A program made the position numbers and the translations under genes. A model generated the notes under the pieces. It worked only from the letters and a program-made list of their open reading frames with translations, had not been told where the DNA came from and did not search any database. DNA of 64,000 bases, from the NCBI GenBank assembly GCA_028673005.1, contig CM054116.1:79496572-79560571 (forward strand). Direction: 5' to 3'. Numbering within the stretch: position 1 is the first letter of the stretch; the number at the start of each line of letters is the position of its first letter. Below are positions 1-13,500 of this stretch, piece by piece. Origin of the DNA: Tanypteryx hageni (taxonomy: Eukaryota > Arthropoda > Insecta > Odonata > Petaluridae).

Positions 1-3000
1 AACCTTCCTATGCTAAAAGTTGGAATGCCAACTTTAAGTTGGAAAATTATAGGCATTAGTTTTTTGGTACTTTCTTTGATTTAAGTTCACTCAATCAAAG
101 GACAAAACTACTACAGCAGCGTTAAAAATCCGAAAAAATTCTGGTATCGAAATACAGACAAGTACAGTCCAGTAGCCTCATGAAGGAAAATTGAGAAATA
201 GGTGATTATCATGCACGAGAATGAAGAAAAAATCATTAATCAGTAATCAGTATAAAATCGTTCAAATAAGCGCAGTACTGAATAAATCAGAACTGTAGAT
301 CTCTTTACGTATATGAGTGTTGCAGATAGTCAACAATATCAGAATCCTATACGACTTCCATCTTTTAGATTATAACTTAGTTATAAATTCCTGCGCGAGA
401 TGCGCGCCTAAATGCAAAAATGAAGATTTTAGGATGGTTCATCTACAAAATTTTCTTTCCTTTATCATTGGGCAACAGATACATTATTTTAGAATGTACT
501 CGGGGATTGTATAGGAGAGATCAATTGGTTCTCCATAATTCGTTTAATTGGATCAAGTTTGTTAAAAAGCGTTTATCTTTTCGGAATTAAAAAAAAACAA
601 TCACAAACGAAGACGATTACGGAGCGGCAATAGATCTCTCCATTTGGTAATTATCCCTCTTTAGCTCCAGCGCCTCGAACACTTTATCTTTGACTTCCTG
701 CTAAGTCCCTCTTAATCCATAGCTCCCCTTCCGGCAACCGCAGCCGCCGCCTATGCCGCCAGCGTAGAAGTAATCCAAGCCCTTAAAATGAATATCACTT
801 TCTCTTTGTCGCAAACTCTCCTCCCACGCCATAAAATACGGACGTAATCTCTCCTTCTCTATCTCTTTGCTCTTTCTCGTATTTATTTCTTTTCGCTTCA
901 TCTACGGTCCAGCGTCCTTGCGTTTCCTCCTCGTTAGTTAACCGAATCGTTTTCGCCATCCTTTGCACCATCTTTCTCAACTCTAAATCTTTTCCTTGCG
1001 TATCACATCACCCATTGCAGCCGTTTTTCATGTTTTGCCATAACCTACCTCATCCTCTTCAAGTTGCTTTTTAATAGATCTGTCCCATTTCAACGTTTCT
1101 TATCTCCGCCCCAAGAATTATCGATTTTACTTTTGACACTCATTCCCTGCCTCTATGAATGTATAAACTATAAGTGCATTCACACATTGAAATTCTCTCG
1201 GCGACCTTTCCTATACGTCCACCTCTTTTTACGACCTATTTTTTTCAAATAAACTCCATTAGAGCAATGTATTTTCTTACCGATTCATCGACCACTGCTC
1301 TAATATTAGTTGCACTATATTTCTCGTTCTCCTTCCTTTACTTTTCTCTCACAAGTCGTACTTATATTTCTTACAAAAACCCACATTATTTCCTTTTTAA
1401 AGGAAATTCTCGTTTCTTGTTTCTTCGTCTCTATTTTAACCTCTATATCTCTTCTGAGTCCACCATCTACATCCTCCTCAACTCAGATCTTCTTTTGCTT
1501 TTTCTCTCTCTCTCCTCAACATTCCTCACTGTCTCTCAATCTCTCGAACACTCCCACATATCCTTCCCTTCCTCCATCGCCTCTCATCCTCGACTACTCT
1601 CATCTATCTCCTCCCTAAACACTCCTATTTCTGTTCTCAGTCTCTATTTTCCGTCACCTATGAGCCATATGTATCCTGCATACTTTAGAAGATATTTATT
1701 CTATGTTATTAAAGGTAGTTTGTCTCCACTTGACTCATCGTCATATGCATTACAAATAATATCGCATACTACTGTTAGATATGAATGATCCCAGTTAATA
1801 GATGTTTGCTACCATAGTAATTCATTTTTAATCAATTCATAGTTTTCTAACGGGATATTTTAGAAATATGAATACATTTTATTGGATAGAGGTTTTTAAG
1901 TCGCTATTCAATAACATTTTTAAACTGTGGACATATTTTTTATTTCTTATTATTTTGATATTTATTCAGCTTGTAATTTTCATGAGTTTTTCTTTTAATA
2001 ATTTGTTTTTTGACATTTTTAAATATTCATCATTATTGGTTTGCATTTTATACCATTTTAAAATGCATAAAAAGAGATGTAAGTATTTATACGTTGCTAG
2101 ATTTTTTAATGATACTTAAACTTTAGTTGTTGGAATGCTTCCGTATTACTCTACATTCGAAAGGTTTCTATACAAAGTATATTATCGCTGTAACTAAGCT
2201 CATGTTACTTATCTGCCCACAGATTTATTATTACACTTCTTAAGTAGTACGTTAATTATCAATTCGATATTGATAGACTTCTGAGACTGAAGAAGAGAAT
2301 GAAGTTACAGTTATTAAAGAAATCATATAATTTAAAGATCATTCATAAGTGATGTTTTTATTTCTACCATAACGAAGTTTATATGAAAATTTATCATGGA
2401 GATACGCATACCATGTATTCAATATTGTTCTTCGCGTAGATCAAGAAATTCCTTTGAAATTGCGAAATTCATTACCAAATTCCGGTTCTTTATCCTTATA
2501 ATTCCACTCTTTTCCCAGGATCTTTTACTCTCTCTTCCTAAATTTCTTTCCTCTAGCTGTTATCACTCTTCATCTGCGTCTGGGTTCATGGTTATCTGCG
2601 GTAGCCACCGCTTACCATAAATAAAACGGCACCCGAGAGATTAAATAGTGGAATTCCCTTAAATCTCTCGAGCCGCGGCTGCGAATTTGCTAATCGATCT
2701 GCGCATAGCGCTCGTCCTTACCCAAGTCTCAGGTCTGGTCCACCCTGACGCCCGTGCTCCCTCACGCGTGATCACTAACCCTCTTAGAATCCTCTTCTCG
2801 CACATTTTCTCTGGAAAGGTGAAGATTGCAGCACCGATTGTCGCTACACTCAATTCACGAAATTACTCGATAGAAATGTTTTATCCTTGCGGAAAGTACC
2901 TAAGGCAACCCTTTTTTATTTGAATTACATTTCCCTTTCGTCCGCTCGTATAGTAATAGCCGTCTTTGGTAATTGATTTTCCTTCTTTCCGAAAAATGAA

Positions 3001-3575
3001 TTATTGCTGCCATTTCTAATTGTGTGATCAGTTAACATCCCTTTAACTATGTTTATCCTCCGAAGCATCCCGACGGAGATCGTAAAAGCGTAGCAACAAC
3101 AAATCTATTGTCTCTAATCTGAGTAATTCGAATTTATGATACCATTTTATATTAACGGTCTCTTGAATCTAACGTTAACTTTTATACTTTGAGGAGATAA
3201 TTTGATTAGGTAATGTGGGTAACGGTCTAAGTCCATGGAGTTATTTACGCTATTACCAAGTACCAACATCTGCGTTTTCATTAACCTTTAATTAATTTTC
3301 CCGATGTATTTACATTTATTACAACATACATTATGCTTTTCATAACTAATTTATATAATCATAGAGTTATTTATGGTGTATTTTTCAAGAAAAATATTTT
3401 TTTATTCAGTAAAAGCAGAATAGCATTTTTGAGAACATAAATTAGGAGTATCACTAACTTGTACATTAAAATAAGAGGGCGTTAATATAATAATATTCGA
3501 GCTATAACTTATGATAAAATAATTTTATAGCCATATTTTAACAGCAGAAGCTATTCCTTTGGTTCTAGTATCTAA
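1..3575. other. AT-rich non-coding stretch
   Basis: No gene was recognised here on either strand. Positions 1290-1640 are strongly pyrimidine-rich (Ser/Leu/Phe-type translations), which explains the longest open frame (about 1174-1788) as low complexity rather than coding. A small hairpin (AAGTTGG-AATG-CCAACTT) lies near position 17. A somewhat GC-richer patch at 2660-2850 shows no family signature. Confidence 0.6.
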
Positions 3576-3584
3576 TATATTATA

Positions 3585-3860
3585 ACCGCTGTCTCTCTGA
3601 GTCCCTGCCTGTGTCTGAAGCCTTCCAGCATGACCGCAAATAAACCGGGAACGGTCAGCTCGATTTCGACAAATCTATCGCCTTAATATTCGACGCGAAC
3701 TCTTACAGGTTTTAAGTGGGTAGTCGTCTCCCGGAAAGGCATGGGTTCGATACCAGGATATTTTTCGTTTTTGCATTTGATTAACACGTAATCGGCTATA
3801 ATACGATATGTAGACCATTATTCTTCAACATTTTAAAATATCTTACGATCGAGACTTTGG
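3585..3860 (+). repeat. tRNA-like SINE-type repeat, copy 1
   Basis: This segment shares its order of blocks with 18480-18745: a CTGTCT-rich head, a stretch that includes GGCATGGGTTCGATACC (B-box-like, about 3739-3755), then CCAGGATAT and a TTTGATTAACACG block, ending near an AAAATAT-rich tail at about 3835. A pol III-type B box inside a dispersed repeat suggests a tRNA-derived SINE. The T-stem pairing is imperfect, so it is not a tRNA gene. Boundaries are estimates. Confidence 0.45.
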
Positions 3861-4124
3861 CTAGATATTTATACCATTTAACACAGAAAGAAATGAAGAT
3901 TTTTATTCTTACCACCGATTTTGTTGTTAAATTTCTGTTTGCTCATATTTTAAGTTTATTTTCGATTTTCTCCGGTTTTTCGACATTTCAAAAAGGAGGT
4001 TGCTAGGGTAGCTGGCATTGTTCATCTAGGATTCTTGCATTGTTAGACTCGGACTTCAAGTGCATTTGCACTAAGCTTGCAATTAAATGCGTGAAGGACA
4101 AAAACAGATTGTCTCGAGTGACGT

Positions 4125-4250
4125 CACCTCCCAGTATAAACGCAAATAAATCAAGAACGGTCGGCTCGATTTCGACAAATCTTTCACCTGAATACTCGGC
4201 GCAAACTCTTGCAGGTTTTAAGTGGGAAGTCGTCTCCCGAAAAGGCATGA
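4125..4250 (+). repeat. Partial second copy of the 3.6-kb repeat
   Basis: About 120 bp repeat the segment at 3630-3745 in the same orientation. Shared blocks include CTCGATTTCGACAAATCT, GCAGGTTTTAAGTGGG and AGTCGTCTCCCG followed by AAAGGCATG. The copy stops before the B-box-like element present in the first copy. It probably arose by local duplication or as a truncated insertion of the same family. A perfect TGACGTCA palindrome (CRE-like) sits just before it at 4119-4126. Confidence 0.6.
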
Positions 4251-4255
4251 ATGGT

Positions 4256-7000
4256 GTGAGCTATATAATTATTTTAAGAAGGGCAATAAAAGTGCTTCAA
4301 CTATAACAGTCTTTGTATCAATTTTTGTCATAGGAACTATCGCATTGGGGCACATCACGCAAGGCTCTCTAGATGTTTGCAGGAAGTACTGCAACAGGCC
4401 CCTACTATATATTATAGCGTAAAAATTAGCTTTTTAAAGCGAAGGTAACAGCTACCTTAACGTGCGATGCATCAAATTAAACGTCTTGACCTGCAGATTT
4501 GCAGGAAAATAATGAAATTGAAATCGGTAAAACCGTTGGCGAGATATTGAGGTTTATTGCTGCCGGCTAACCTCTGCTCGACATAGTTGTAGTGGTTGAT
4601 GTTAAGGTGGCCCTGCTAGTGGACAATAGACGCTGTAAGAAATAACGTGGCGCTCCTAGCGGACAAGGAAATAAACCTTGCAGTAGCTTATCTAACGCTA
4701 ACTACAAAGACAAAATTTAATCTAACCAATCTGTCGATTTATCGACGGGCAATTACTAGTAAATATTGAATTCAGTACGTGCAAAAAAGAACTTGGATAG
4801 TTTAAGGATATGATTAATTATTCTTAGCGCATTTATTTCCTAGAGGAGTTAAATTTTGCTTTCCAATGTACATTATACATTACCTCGAAGTTTATAAGTA
4901 AACTTGATCCTATAAAATTCAATATTAGGATTAAAATGCTATTAGCATATTAATTCTCGGTGTCGCCATTTATCTCATAAGCAACATTCCGTAAACCAAC
5001 CACGAATCCTCCATATGTTTGCCTCGTCCGAATTCCCCCGGCTGTATATAGTTTTCTAGCATGACAAATATTATCACACACAAGATGCGGCCAGGAAGAG
5101 CTCAACCGAGCTCTATCCCGTGTTTCCTTTGACGCGCGTGACCGGAATGCCTGAGGGGCGCTCGCTCGGTCGTCCGAATGGCGTTTATTATTATTTTATT
5201 CTCATGAAGGGTTATTTTTTTAGCTTGTTTTTTATTCCGATCGACCGCTTCGGTTTCTTGCTCTATATATTTCAACCCTGTCCCTCGTGCGACGCTCTAT
5301 CCCGAGTCTTTTACGTATGCTACTCGGCAAGGCATTCCAGTTACGTAGGTAGTAGTCAAGAAGTTTTTTTTTATAAAAGCGCCGCAAGTTTTGAAAAGTT
5401 TTATTTATTAATTTTTTTACTCATTCCGTCGTCCGATGTTTTTCTCTAAGCGGACGTTAAATTGTTGTTTCTTTATTTTGCGATTTCCATATCTCACAAA
5501 ACCGGTCAGGAACTCTATTTTAAAACTTCTCCAACGCTATATTTTATAACCTTTCCAATTTTTTTCGAATCAGATTATTACGTTTTATTTTTTACGGATC
5601 GTTGAAGATTCACGGTATGTACCGCGCCATCCTTGCTTCGATGCATGCCCCTATGGCATTTAAAATTGGTCTTATATCCTTTCTGTGATATATTAGTCAG
5701 ATGCGGTGCTTCGCTACGAAGAAAAGGTTTTCACAATTGCAGATGATACGATGCAGTTTTAAGAATTGCACATCTCACCTCTGTAATAGAGTAACTACTT
5801 TTGTAGTTCTTAGTGATTTACGAAAATAAAATTTCAACGGTGTTTTTTATATCCAACTTCTCATAAAACAAAAATTGTATTCAGGTTTTACTAACAGTAC
5901 GTACCGTTGTTTTATTAGATAAGTAGACAGTGATTAAATCTTGGTAATTACTTTCAAGGCAGAAATGTTATGGTTTAGTACACTTATAATGGAAAGAAAA
6001 CAAAAGTCATAAGATTTACTGTGTGAAAATTAAAGATAAATCTTAAATATGTATAGGATAGGTGGAATATTTTACTGGTTTAAGATATAACTATTAACAA
6101 AGATGTTGTGAGCAGATAGGAAGTTATCCCTGTGTTGGCATGGTGTAGGCTAGATAAAATTAGTTCAACCGAGAAGAAAATAATCAACGAGATAACAAAT
6201 ATAGCAGGATAGACGAGGAGATTAATTGCGTTAATTATTCTAGGATAGAAAGAATGGTTGGATCAGGTATCGAGATGCAGTGGGCGGTTTAAGGGAGAAA
6301 TGGAAGCAAGGATGCTGGGAAGGAGGCAAGTTGTTAGGAAGAGAATAGGGTTCCATGTTAGTTAAGAAAAGATAGGTAAGATTAAAGGTGGATCTTAGAT
6401 AGAATAGATCCCGAAGACTGAACCAAAAACCCAACACGGGAGAGAAATTTTAATTGAATTGGCTCTTATGGGACGCTACTAGTTGCTTACTAATGAAAAA
6501 TCAAGCAAACCCAAAGCGCTTAAAGTCTTGATGTAAAAATAATATTCAGAGTGTTGCATTTTTCTTTCACTGATGTTTTTATTTTGAATTTATTGATTTC
6601 AAATTAATACATTGATTACAATCCCCGTTCGGATCGAGAAATCAATTACTTGATTGACTATAGTTTAAAAATAAGTGCATTGGAAAATTTTACCTCATTT
6701 AATTTTAATTTGTTCTGCATTCTCTGAGAAACACAGCAACTCGAATAAGCTCTAATCTTAAAAGATCGTTTAAATTTCTGTACTTCATTTCTGATATTTA
6801 AGGGAATTTATTGATTGCATGTGTATTACGAAGGTGGTTTAAACAGCATAAGCGAATAATTATTTGCAACTATGAATTAAATTTAAAATATTTTACCTAG
6901 AGAAGTTATTTTTCTGTAGTTGACTCCCATAAGTTTGACTGTCATCTGGTTGCCCAGATGATAATTAAAACATTTATAACCAATCACAGGGTGGCTAACG
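4256..7000. other. Non-coding stretch, no gene seen
   Basis: AT-rich sequence with no recognisable coding exon or RNA gene. At about 4605-4665 two short similar blocks (GGCCCTGCTAGTGGACAA and GGCGCTCCTAGCGGACAA) form a small direct repeat. Positions 5100-5460 hold a slightly GC-richer patch with a chance open frame of 109 codons rich in Phe, Ser and Tyr and without family features. Confidence 0.55.
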
Positions 7001-7031
7001 TGCATGGTGAGAAATGTGTCACAAAAGAGTT

Positions 7032-7354
7032 TGTAAATGCGTCAAAAAGATTTTAAATGGAGATCGTAATGTTGAAGATGCCTCTCGACCTGGAAAAGCA
7101 AACTACGTAGCCAAACCTGACAAAATTTCTGCCATTGCAAGGCTTCTTCGAGAAAACAGGCATATTAAGCCAGAAGAATTAAGTAAGGTTCTCAATATGA
7201 GCATGGAATTTGTTCATCTTATTTTCTATGACAAGTTGAGATTCAGTGAAGATAAGCTGAAATAACGACGGGTTGATTCATAATCCGTGTTGCTGGTTCG
7301 ATATGAAGATGGAGGGGGTGATTTTGTAGGCCGTATGGTGACTGGAGAAAAGTC

Positions 7355-7401
<47 letters not shown>

Positions 7402-7918
7402 CGAAGTTAATATAAAAGTTGGTAAAAAGGAGTGGGGTAATTCCAACTTACAAAAATCTAAGAAGGTCATAGCAGCACCGTCTGAAGGAAGGGCGTTGAT
7501 AACCATATTTTGGAATGAAATTTGGGATATTTTGGAGTGCTACATGAAGAAGGCGGCAACCATAATCAATCCTTCGTGCTGAAATATGCGTAAGAATCAA
7601 TTGAAGTCTGGAATCTGGGCCAAACGTCGAGAGCTGATCTCAAAGGGTTTGTTTATAGCACAACAACGGCCGTTCTCTCATAGCTCGGACAACTGTTATG
7701 ACATCATTAAAGTGGTACCACACCACTTTTATTTTTCTGACTTGGCTTGAAATGACTATCATCTTTTTGGACCATTCAAAGAGGCATTAAGTGGAAAGCT
7801 TTTTCACTCTGGCGACGAGGTTCGAACAGGGGTGCATGAGTGGATCAGAAAGCAGTGAAGTTTTACTCAGACGGAATCCGGGCATTAGCTTCGTAATGGA
7901 AGAAGTGTATCGAAAGAT
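7032..7918 (+). pseudogene. Decayed mariner-like transposase (Tc1/mariner superfamily)
   Basis: A mariner-type DNA transposase cuts an element out and reinserts it at TA sites, using an N-terminal helix-turn-helix domain and a C-terminal DDD catalytic core. The HTH part reads about 7032-7260 (NVEDASRPGK, then LLRENRHIKPEELSKVLNMS). After a gap, catalytic-core pieces follow at about 7425-7570 (SKKV.AAPSEGRALITIFW). Around 7660-7685 a shifted frame resembles the HDNARSH block with the aspartate read as Asn. At 7740-7850 SDYHLF-like NDYHLFGPFKEAL and VHEWIRKQ follow, and the copy ends in FYSDGIRAL and WKKCIE near 7910. It has in-frame stops, several frameshifts, and no visible first catalytic aspartate block (DETW); a (TA)n tract lies where that block should be. 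No clear terminal repeats were found. Family call is good, subfamily unknown; the copy is dead. Confidence 0.85.
7358..7399. repeat. (TA)21 microsatellite inside the mariner relic
   Basis: An uninterrupted run of TA dinucleotides lies between the HTH half and the catalytic half of the dead mariner-like transposase, where the first catalytic segment would normally be. Translations of this run (alternating Tyr and Ile) in either strand are artefacts. Confidence 0.95.
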
Positions 7919-7919
7919 A

Positions 7920-10165
7920 AGAAAACAATGTTGAAAATTAGAGTGGTTCTTTAACCTAGGTTTCGGTAAATTATTTTCATGTAACTTTTGCTGTTCTTAT
8001 TTGAATCGTCCACTTTTTCATTTCTGCAAATTTATCTTCTCATTAACTCAGTAACTTGGCACTCGGAATATATCAAAAGAGCAATATATTAATAAAAATT
8101 TTCATTTACAAATAGTTAAATTAATGTTTGTTTACAATTCGATATTTGCGTCAAGGTAAAATGATGAACTCGCGCGCCAACTTAAGTTAAATCAAATAAT
8201 TTGTTCCTTTACGGAAATGAATATACACTTGGCTCAGTTATTATAATGCATATTGCTGGGGCTCTTATGCAAAGGCTTCCGCTGAATTGGTATAACATAC
8301 TAAGGCTTCTTTGAAAATATAAATTATAATTTTTTTACATTCGCCAGCGTATGTAATTTTAAATTTCATTAAAGGGTGCCCCCTAAACGTGTACATGTGT
8401 TATTAATCGAGGCAAGGGGTTCGCAGCGGTTTAGAACATAGGAGGCCTCTTAATTCTAGATCGCGTTCTCATTCAGTCAAAAACGTACACCATGCGATAA
8501 ATGGAAATTTGTTTGACGGAAGAAGAGGACAAGAGGCGGTGCAATCATTAGAAGCATGACTCTTAGTCGGAAAGGCACAAAGAGCAACCGTATTGACTGA
8601 ACACACGCCTGCTTCGCTAAACTCTTCTTCGCGTCTCCTCACTTTGACAGCCTCCTTGGCATGTCCCGCTACCACGACGCATTCTTGTCTCCATACCAAC
8701 CGGGTTTTCAAAAGAGAGACTAGCGGAAGTTGTCATCACCTGATACAAAGAAATGGGACGGTTTTAAGCGTAGGGAATGGAGAGGAAGAGAAGAGAGGGA
8801 TAAAGCGGAGTGAAATGGAGGTGCGTTCCAAGAAGAGGATAACGCAGAAAAGTTAGAATGCGTTTAAAAATACCCCGTGGTTTAACTGGCTAGTTTTTAG
8901 AAGCAGGATGATAGGTCGCAGAATCAAAGAAACGTTTAGAGTAAGTTTTAAATTGAAGTCACCTTGTTCGTTTTGAAGCGTTCTTTGATTGCTGGCATGT
9001 CTACTCTGGTCTGTAATCACATCAGTCAGCGCAAACATGTTTTTCCACGTTACAAAAGTAGATTCTGTATATCACCCGAGGTTGATGTACACGACCGTGT
9101 TTTACCTTCAGACAAGTAGTTTGATTGCTAAACTTATGATTAAGCTATTTTTTTAACGCTTGTTTGTGTATAATTTTAGCTTTTTAGCTTAATTGTTACA
9201 GAGACTAATTTGAAAGAGAATTCGTACTTCGAGTAAATTTTATTTTACAGCGATTCAGCCCGTACCCCTTCATTGGTATTTTAAATAGTACTTTTGGGGT
9301 GTTTCTATGTTATTTAAGGAATGAAATTTTGGATCTTTTATCGTTCCTTTCATTTTAAATTCGTAAATTTAAATTTGCACTTCCGTTTAAGTTATCATAA
9401 AAAATACTCGTTTACTGTTGTGATCCGGGCGACTTTTAATTGTTTGATGAGGTATTATTTTTGATAAATCTAGAATGAAAGTATGATCATTTGACTTAGA
9501 TATAAGAAAAAGGTTCTTGATTATAATTCATAATCCGTTGGTTAATTTGAATATTTTACTGATTTCTATTAATTTATTTTTACTAGTCTTTAATTGTGTT
9601 GTATTACAAAATGACACGGGTGTACCACATAGCTTTTGAATTTGGTAAAACTATTTAATATGTTATTATGACGAAAATTTCAAAATTAATCAGAATTAAA
9701 ATTAAATTTTACGCATGAGACAATGAAATATCATACTTCATTTAGATATGTGAAACTTCATTAATTTGTTTTGCAAATGTTTAATCAACTAAAAGCACGG
9801 TTATGACAATACCCCAAGTTTAGCGCTAATCCACGATTTTGGAAGGAATTTGTACTTTGTAACCATTTCAAAACTAAAAACAAATGACTGTGCTTTTCAA
9901 GCTCTCACGAAAAAATTTCGCCGAAAAAGAGAGCAAAAAATAAATTCCGCAGGAGTTCTAGCCGAAAGCCAGGAAGCTTACACGAAGTGAATGGACTTTG
10001 CTTTTTCCTAGTTCCGCTGCCGAAGATGCGGACGGGGAGGGGAGACAAACTTACTACGAGAGAAATAACCGCAAAAGAATAAAGCGGAACAGGAACAAAA
10101 GAGATCGTTTGAGTTTGGTTTAGGAAGCCCGGTGTTTGCGCGAGCAAAAAAAATTGAAAAAATAC
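7920..10165. other. Non-coding stretch, no gene seen
   Basis: Nothing recognisable as a gene or mobile element. Positions 8470-8860 are less AT-rich and carry overlapping open frames on both strands with no family signature. 9050-9900 is plain AT-rich sequence. Confidence 0.5.
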
Positions 10166-10167
10166 GC

Positions 10168-10170
<3 letters not shown>

Positions 10171-10244
<74 letters not shown>
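10171..10244. repeat. Compound microsatellite (CT)n(AT)n(AC)n
   Basis: Three dinucleotide tracts follow one another without a break: about 10 CT, about 22 AT, then about 5 AC. The flank to about 10580 remains pyrimidine-rich (CTCTCC, CTTCC blocks). Open frames across it on both strands are low-complexity artefacts. Confidence 0.95.
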
Positions 10245-10599
10245 TTACTCGATTCTTCTCTCTTGGAGATTCGAGTTTGGGTTCTCCACTATCTTTCGCT
10301 TTTCTTTATTTAGTTTTCTCCTATTCCCCTTTTTGTCTCCGCATTCCGCTCAGGCTCTTTATCTGTCGCTCTCGTCGCAAGTCTGGATAAGAAACTCAAA
10401 CGGAAACGTGGCTGCAGCGGCAGACAGCGCGAGGCCAATCTCTCTCTCTTTCTCCTCCCACTTCCCCCTTCGCTCTCCTCTCCTCCCTATCGCTCCCTCC
10501 CGGCCTTCCTTCCTCTCTAACTGCTATTCCTCCCCAGTCGCTCCCCCTCTTTCTCTGCTACCTTCCTGCATCCGCTCTCCTTAGCCACTCCGGAATCCG

Positions 10600-13500
10600 T
10601 GATCTGTTTCTCCGATGCAACCGTAGAAAAATCACAAAAGAAACTCTCTCAGGTGCTTAAAGAATAAAGCCTTACCTTGCGTGAGCTCTTAAAAGGAAAA
10701 CAGCTGGAAAAAACCATGGTGTTTTTATCTGCAAGCAGACGGGTGCATTTTTTTGCGATTCAGTCTTTTGAAATTTTTTGATACGGAAGAACTTCTTCTC
10801 TGTTTTGTTTGTGTCAAAGGTCAATTTCGTGTAACCTCAAGTTTGTCCTTTGGCATTATGTATATTCCTGAAGTACAGAGACGAGATATTTATTGGTTAG
10901 TGTGTTTGAGATATAAAAGGTATATTTTCATGGACGAAAATACGAATGCTGTCGTAAAGTACGTGAAATTCGATTGAAAAATCGTGTTACGGATTTAGTC
11001 TCACTTTTTACGGATTCACCGAAGTTGAAATATAAATGTCGAATGAGGAATATTTTTAAAGGAAAATAATAATTATTAATTAGTGTATCTATGATCATAA
11101 CTGAGAATTTAAGTGGTTTATGGCCGAATGTATTGTAAATATATCCTAAAAATACTGTATTTCTGTTTGATATATATTTTACTCTGATATAAATTAAATG
11201 AAAGGAAATTCTGTTGAAGGATCTTGAATTATTTTTACTTTTTAAATACTGAGCAGTGGTGTTCCGGATACCCCCGCGTGATAGAATGAAGGAGCATTAC
11301 CAAAGGTGACCAAAGATCGAGAAATATGAATCCATGGTGGGAAAGCCCAGAACGTTCCCTGTACGTCACAGAGTTATAAAGAACAAAGTAAAGGAAAACC
11401 AGACCATTTGTGTACTTCATTTATGATTGCTGCGTGAAATTGACAGACGGAATATATTACATACGTTACATTAAAAAAATGTTACTTCCACTCCCTCTCA
11501 ACCTTTCGTTGACATATCGACACAGGTGAATACTCTGTAAGTTTTATTTCGCATCAAGATGCATAGGTAGCTAAGTAACCAAATTCCTCTTCATAAAAAT
11601 TTACTGACAGGAAAAATAAAATCCGACGCGGACTTTCTTTTAGCAGGACGATGTGCTAAAACCATTCCTTCGGCAATTTAAAACCATCGCGCCGGCACGG
11701 TGGGTCGTACATGGTGTTTTATTGCAGGCGATATCATGCGCGCGGACAAACGAAAAATTCGATCGCGCGAGATAGCGATAACGGCGCAGAAGAGGCATTT
11801 AGCGTCATAGCGTAAACAAAGGCCGCCTCTGGGGATCGCGCTCAAACTCCCGTCATCCCGAAACGAAAGGCTGTCCGTTTTTCACAGCCACTCAGATTCC
11901 ATGTTTATTTCAAGAGCGGCACAGATGGCATTGGACGCGTCATGGCCGTCGGAAACACGCAAGGCAATAAACTCCGTTTGAAGCGCGGAGGGCATTTACA
12001 GACGTAACTCGGAATGGTTCTCGTAAAAAAGAATCGCTTTACAGCTACATGCATGCACATGCGTACAAACGATAAAGCGCACGCACGGCTACTTACGGAA
12101 CTTTGCTTTGCATCGCTATCTTTTGGGCTTACCCCATAGAGAGAGGAGATGCCGACCCGATGGGAGAAACCCACGGAAACGAAGAAGATGGCTGAAGGTT
12201 TGACAGTTTCTGACTAACGTCGTCTAACAGTTCCTGAACTGAACGCTTGCGCTCGTTTGAAGTGATAAAATAGGTCGCCGTGAGTTAGAGAAAAATTCTC
12301 TCAGTTCGATATTTTTGTCTCTTAATGCATTCGGATGAACATTTGAAATAACTCCTCAGCTTATGGTCAATATTCCAATATCTTTCATGGTTGTAAGCGT
12401 TTTACCTATCCATTGCCGGATATGAGTTACGCGCTATCCCTTGACCCAATGGATTTGCTGACTCTTACCCGTTTAAATTGGGTTGCAAGACGTTTTCTCG
12501 GATGAATTCTCTTTGTCTCAATCATAAATTTTTTGGAGAGGTGGGTAATTTAAATCTAATATTATATTTTGTTAAAACAGTGCTAATTTTTGCCAAATAA
12601 ACGCTTTATAGTATGAAAGGGCTTTTTTTTCTTACGACACTTAAGAATAAGACACTAAGTATGTTGTTAATATATAAACATCTTTAGGTAAAGAATATTT
12701 TGAAATACTCCTTAGTTTATGCTAAAATTACTGATGTTTTAATAACGACTCAAATCGCAATGGATGGAATTGTAAAAGTCAGTGGCGTATTGGAAAATGT
12801 GTAGACCCTTACACCAAAACATTTGCCGAAAAAAAATGTAAGGCCGTCAGAGAAATTTGAGTCCCCATTGATCATGGACTCTCCAGCCGCGCGGTAGTTG
12901 CTGGGGTGTCCGGTACTCTACTGTTAAATGTTATTAATTTCTCTCATATTCTGATGAAAAAGTACGTTAATAAATCACAAAACAATTTCTGTAAGTGAAC
13001 CTTTTTTTTGGAAATGATGTATGAATTAATAAAAGCATGTTTTATGAAAACTGCCAACTTGCAAATAGTCTAAAGTCAACCTCAACGAAAAATGTCAAAT
13101 AATTCTCATGAAAGAGTGAACAAAAGTAAGGCAAAACTTGTATAAGCTAACTCATAGTTAATTTTCAGAATGAAGAAAAAACACGCAATAATTTTTGTTC
13201 TCTTAAAAATTCTAGTTTCAAACTTAGCTCCCAGATCAACTTCCATTATCCGCATTCAAGACCTTCAACAATGTAAGCGAACACATTGTTTTCGAACTCA
13301 AGTGGCTCTAATCTTTCTTCTTCCAATTATGTTTACGAGTTCTCTCACCCCAACTACTTTCCACTCCCTTAATCTTCCCCATTAAATCGAATTGCCGCGG
13401 CTGGATGGAAGTTCGCATAAACAGCGGAAAGCGGGGAAGCCACTTACATGGAGATTTGCGGAGCGGACTCAAAAATCTCAAGCGATCCCTTTCCTTTGTG

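Noticed and set aside
1174..1788. 204-codon open frame
   Set aside because: Pyrimidine-rich composition, Ser/Phe/Leu/Tyr-biased, no domain and no splice or start context.
7243..7582. Open frames with alternating Tyr-Ile runs
   Set aside because: Produced by the (TA)21 tract; only the + strand part after the tract belongs to the mariner relic.
12781..12920. Possible hAT element starting CAGTGGCGTA
   Set aside because: No matching right end or 8-bp duplication was found.
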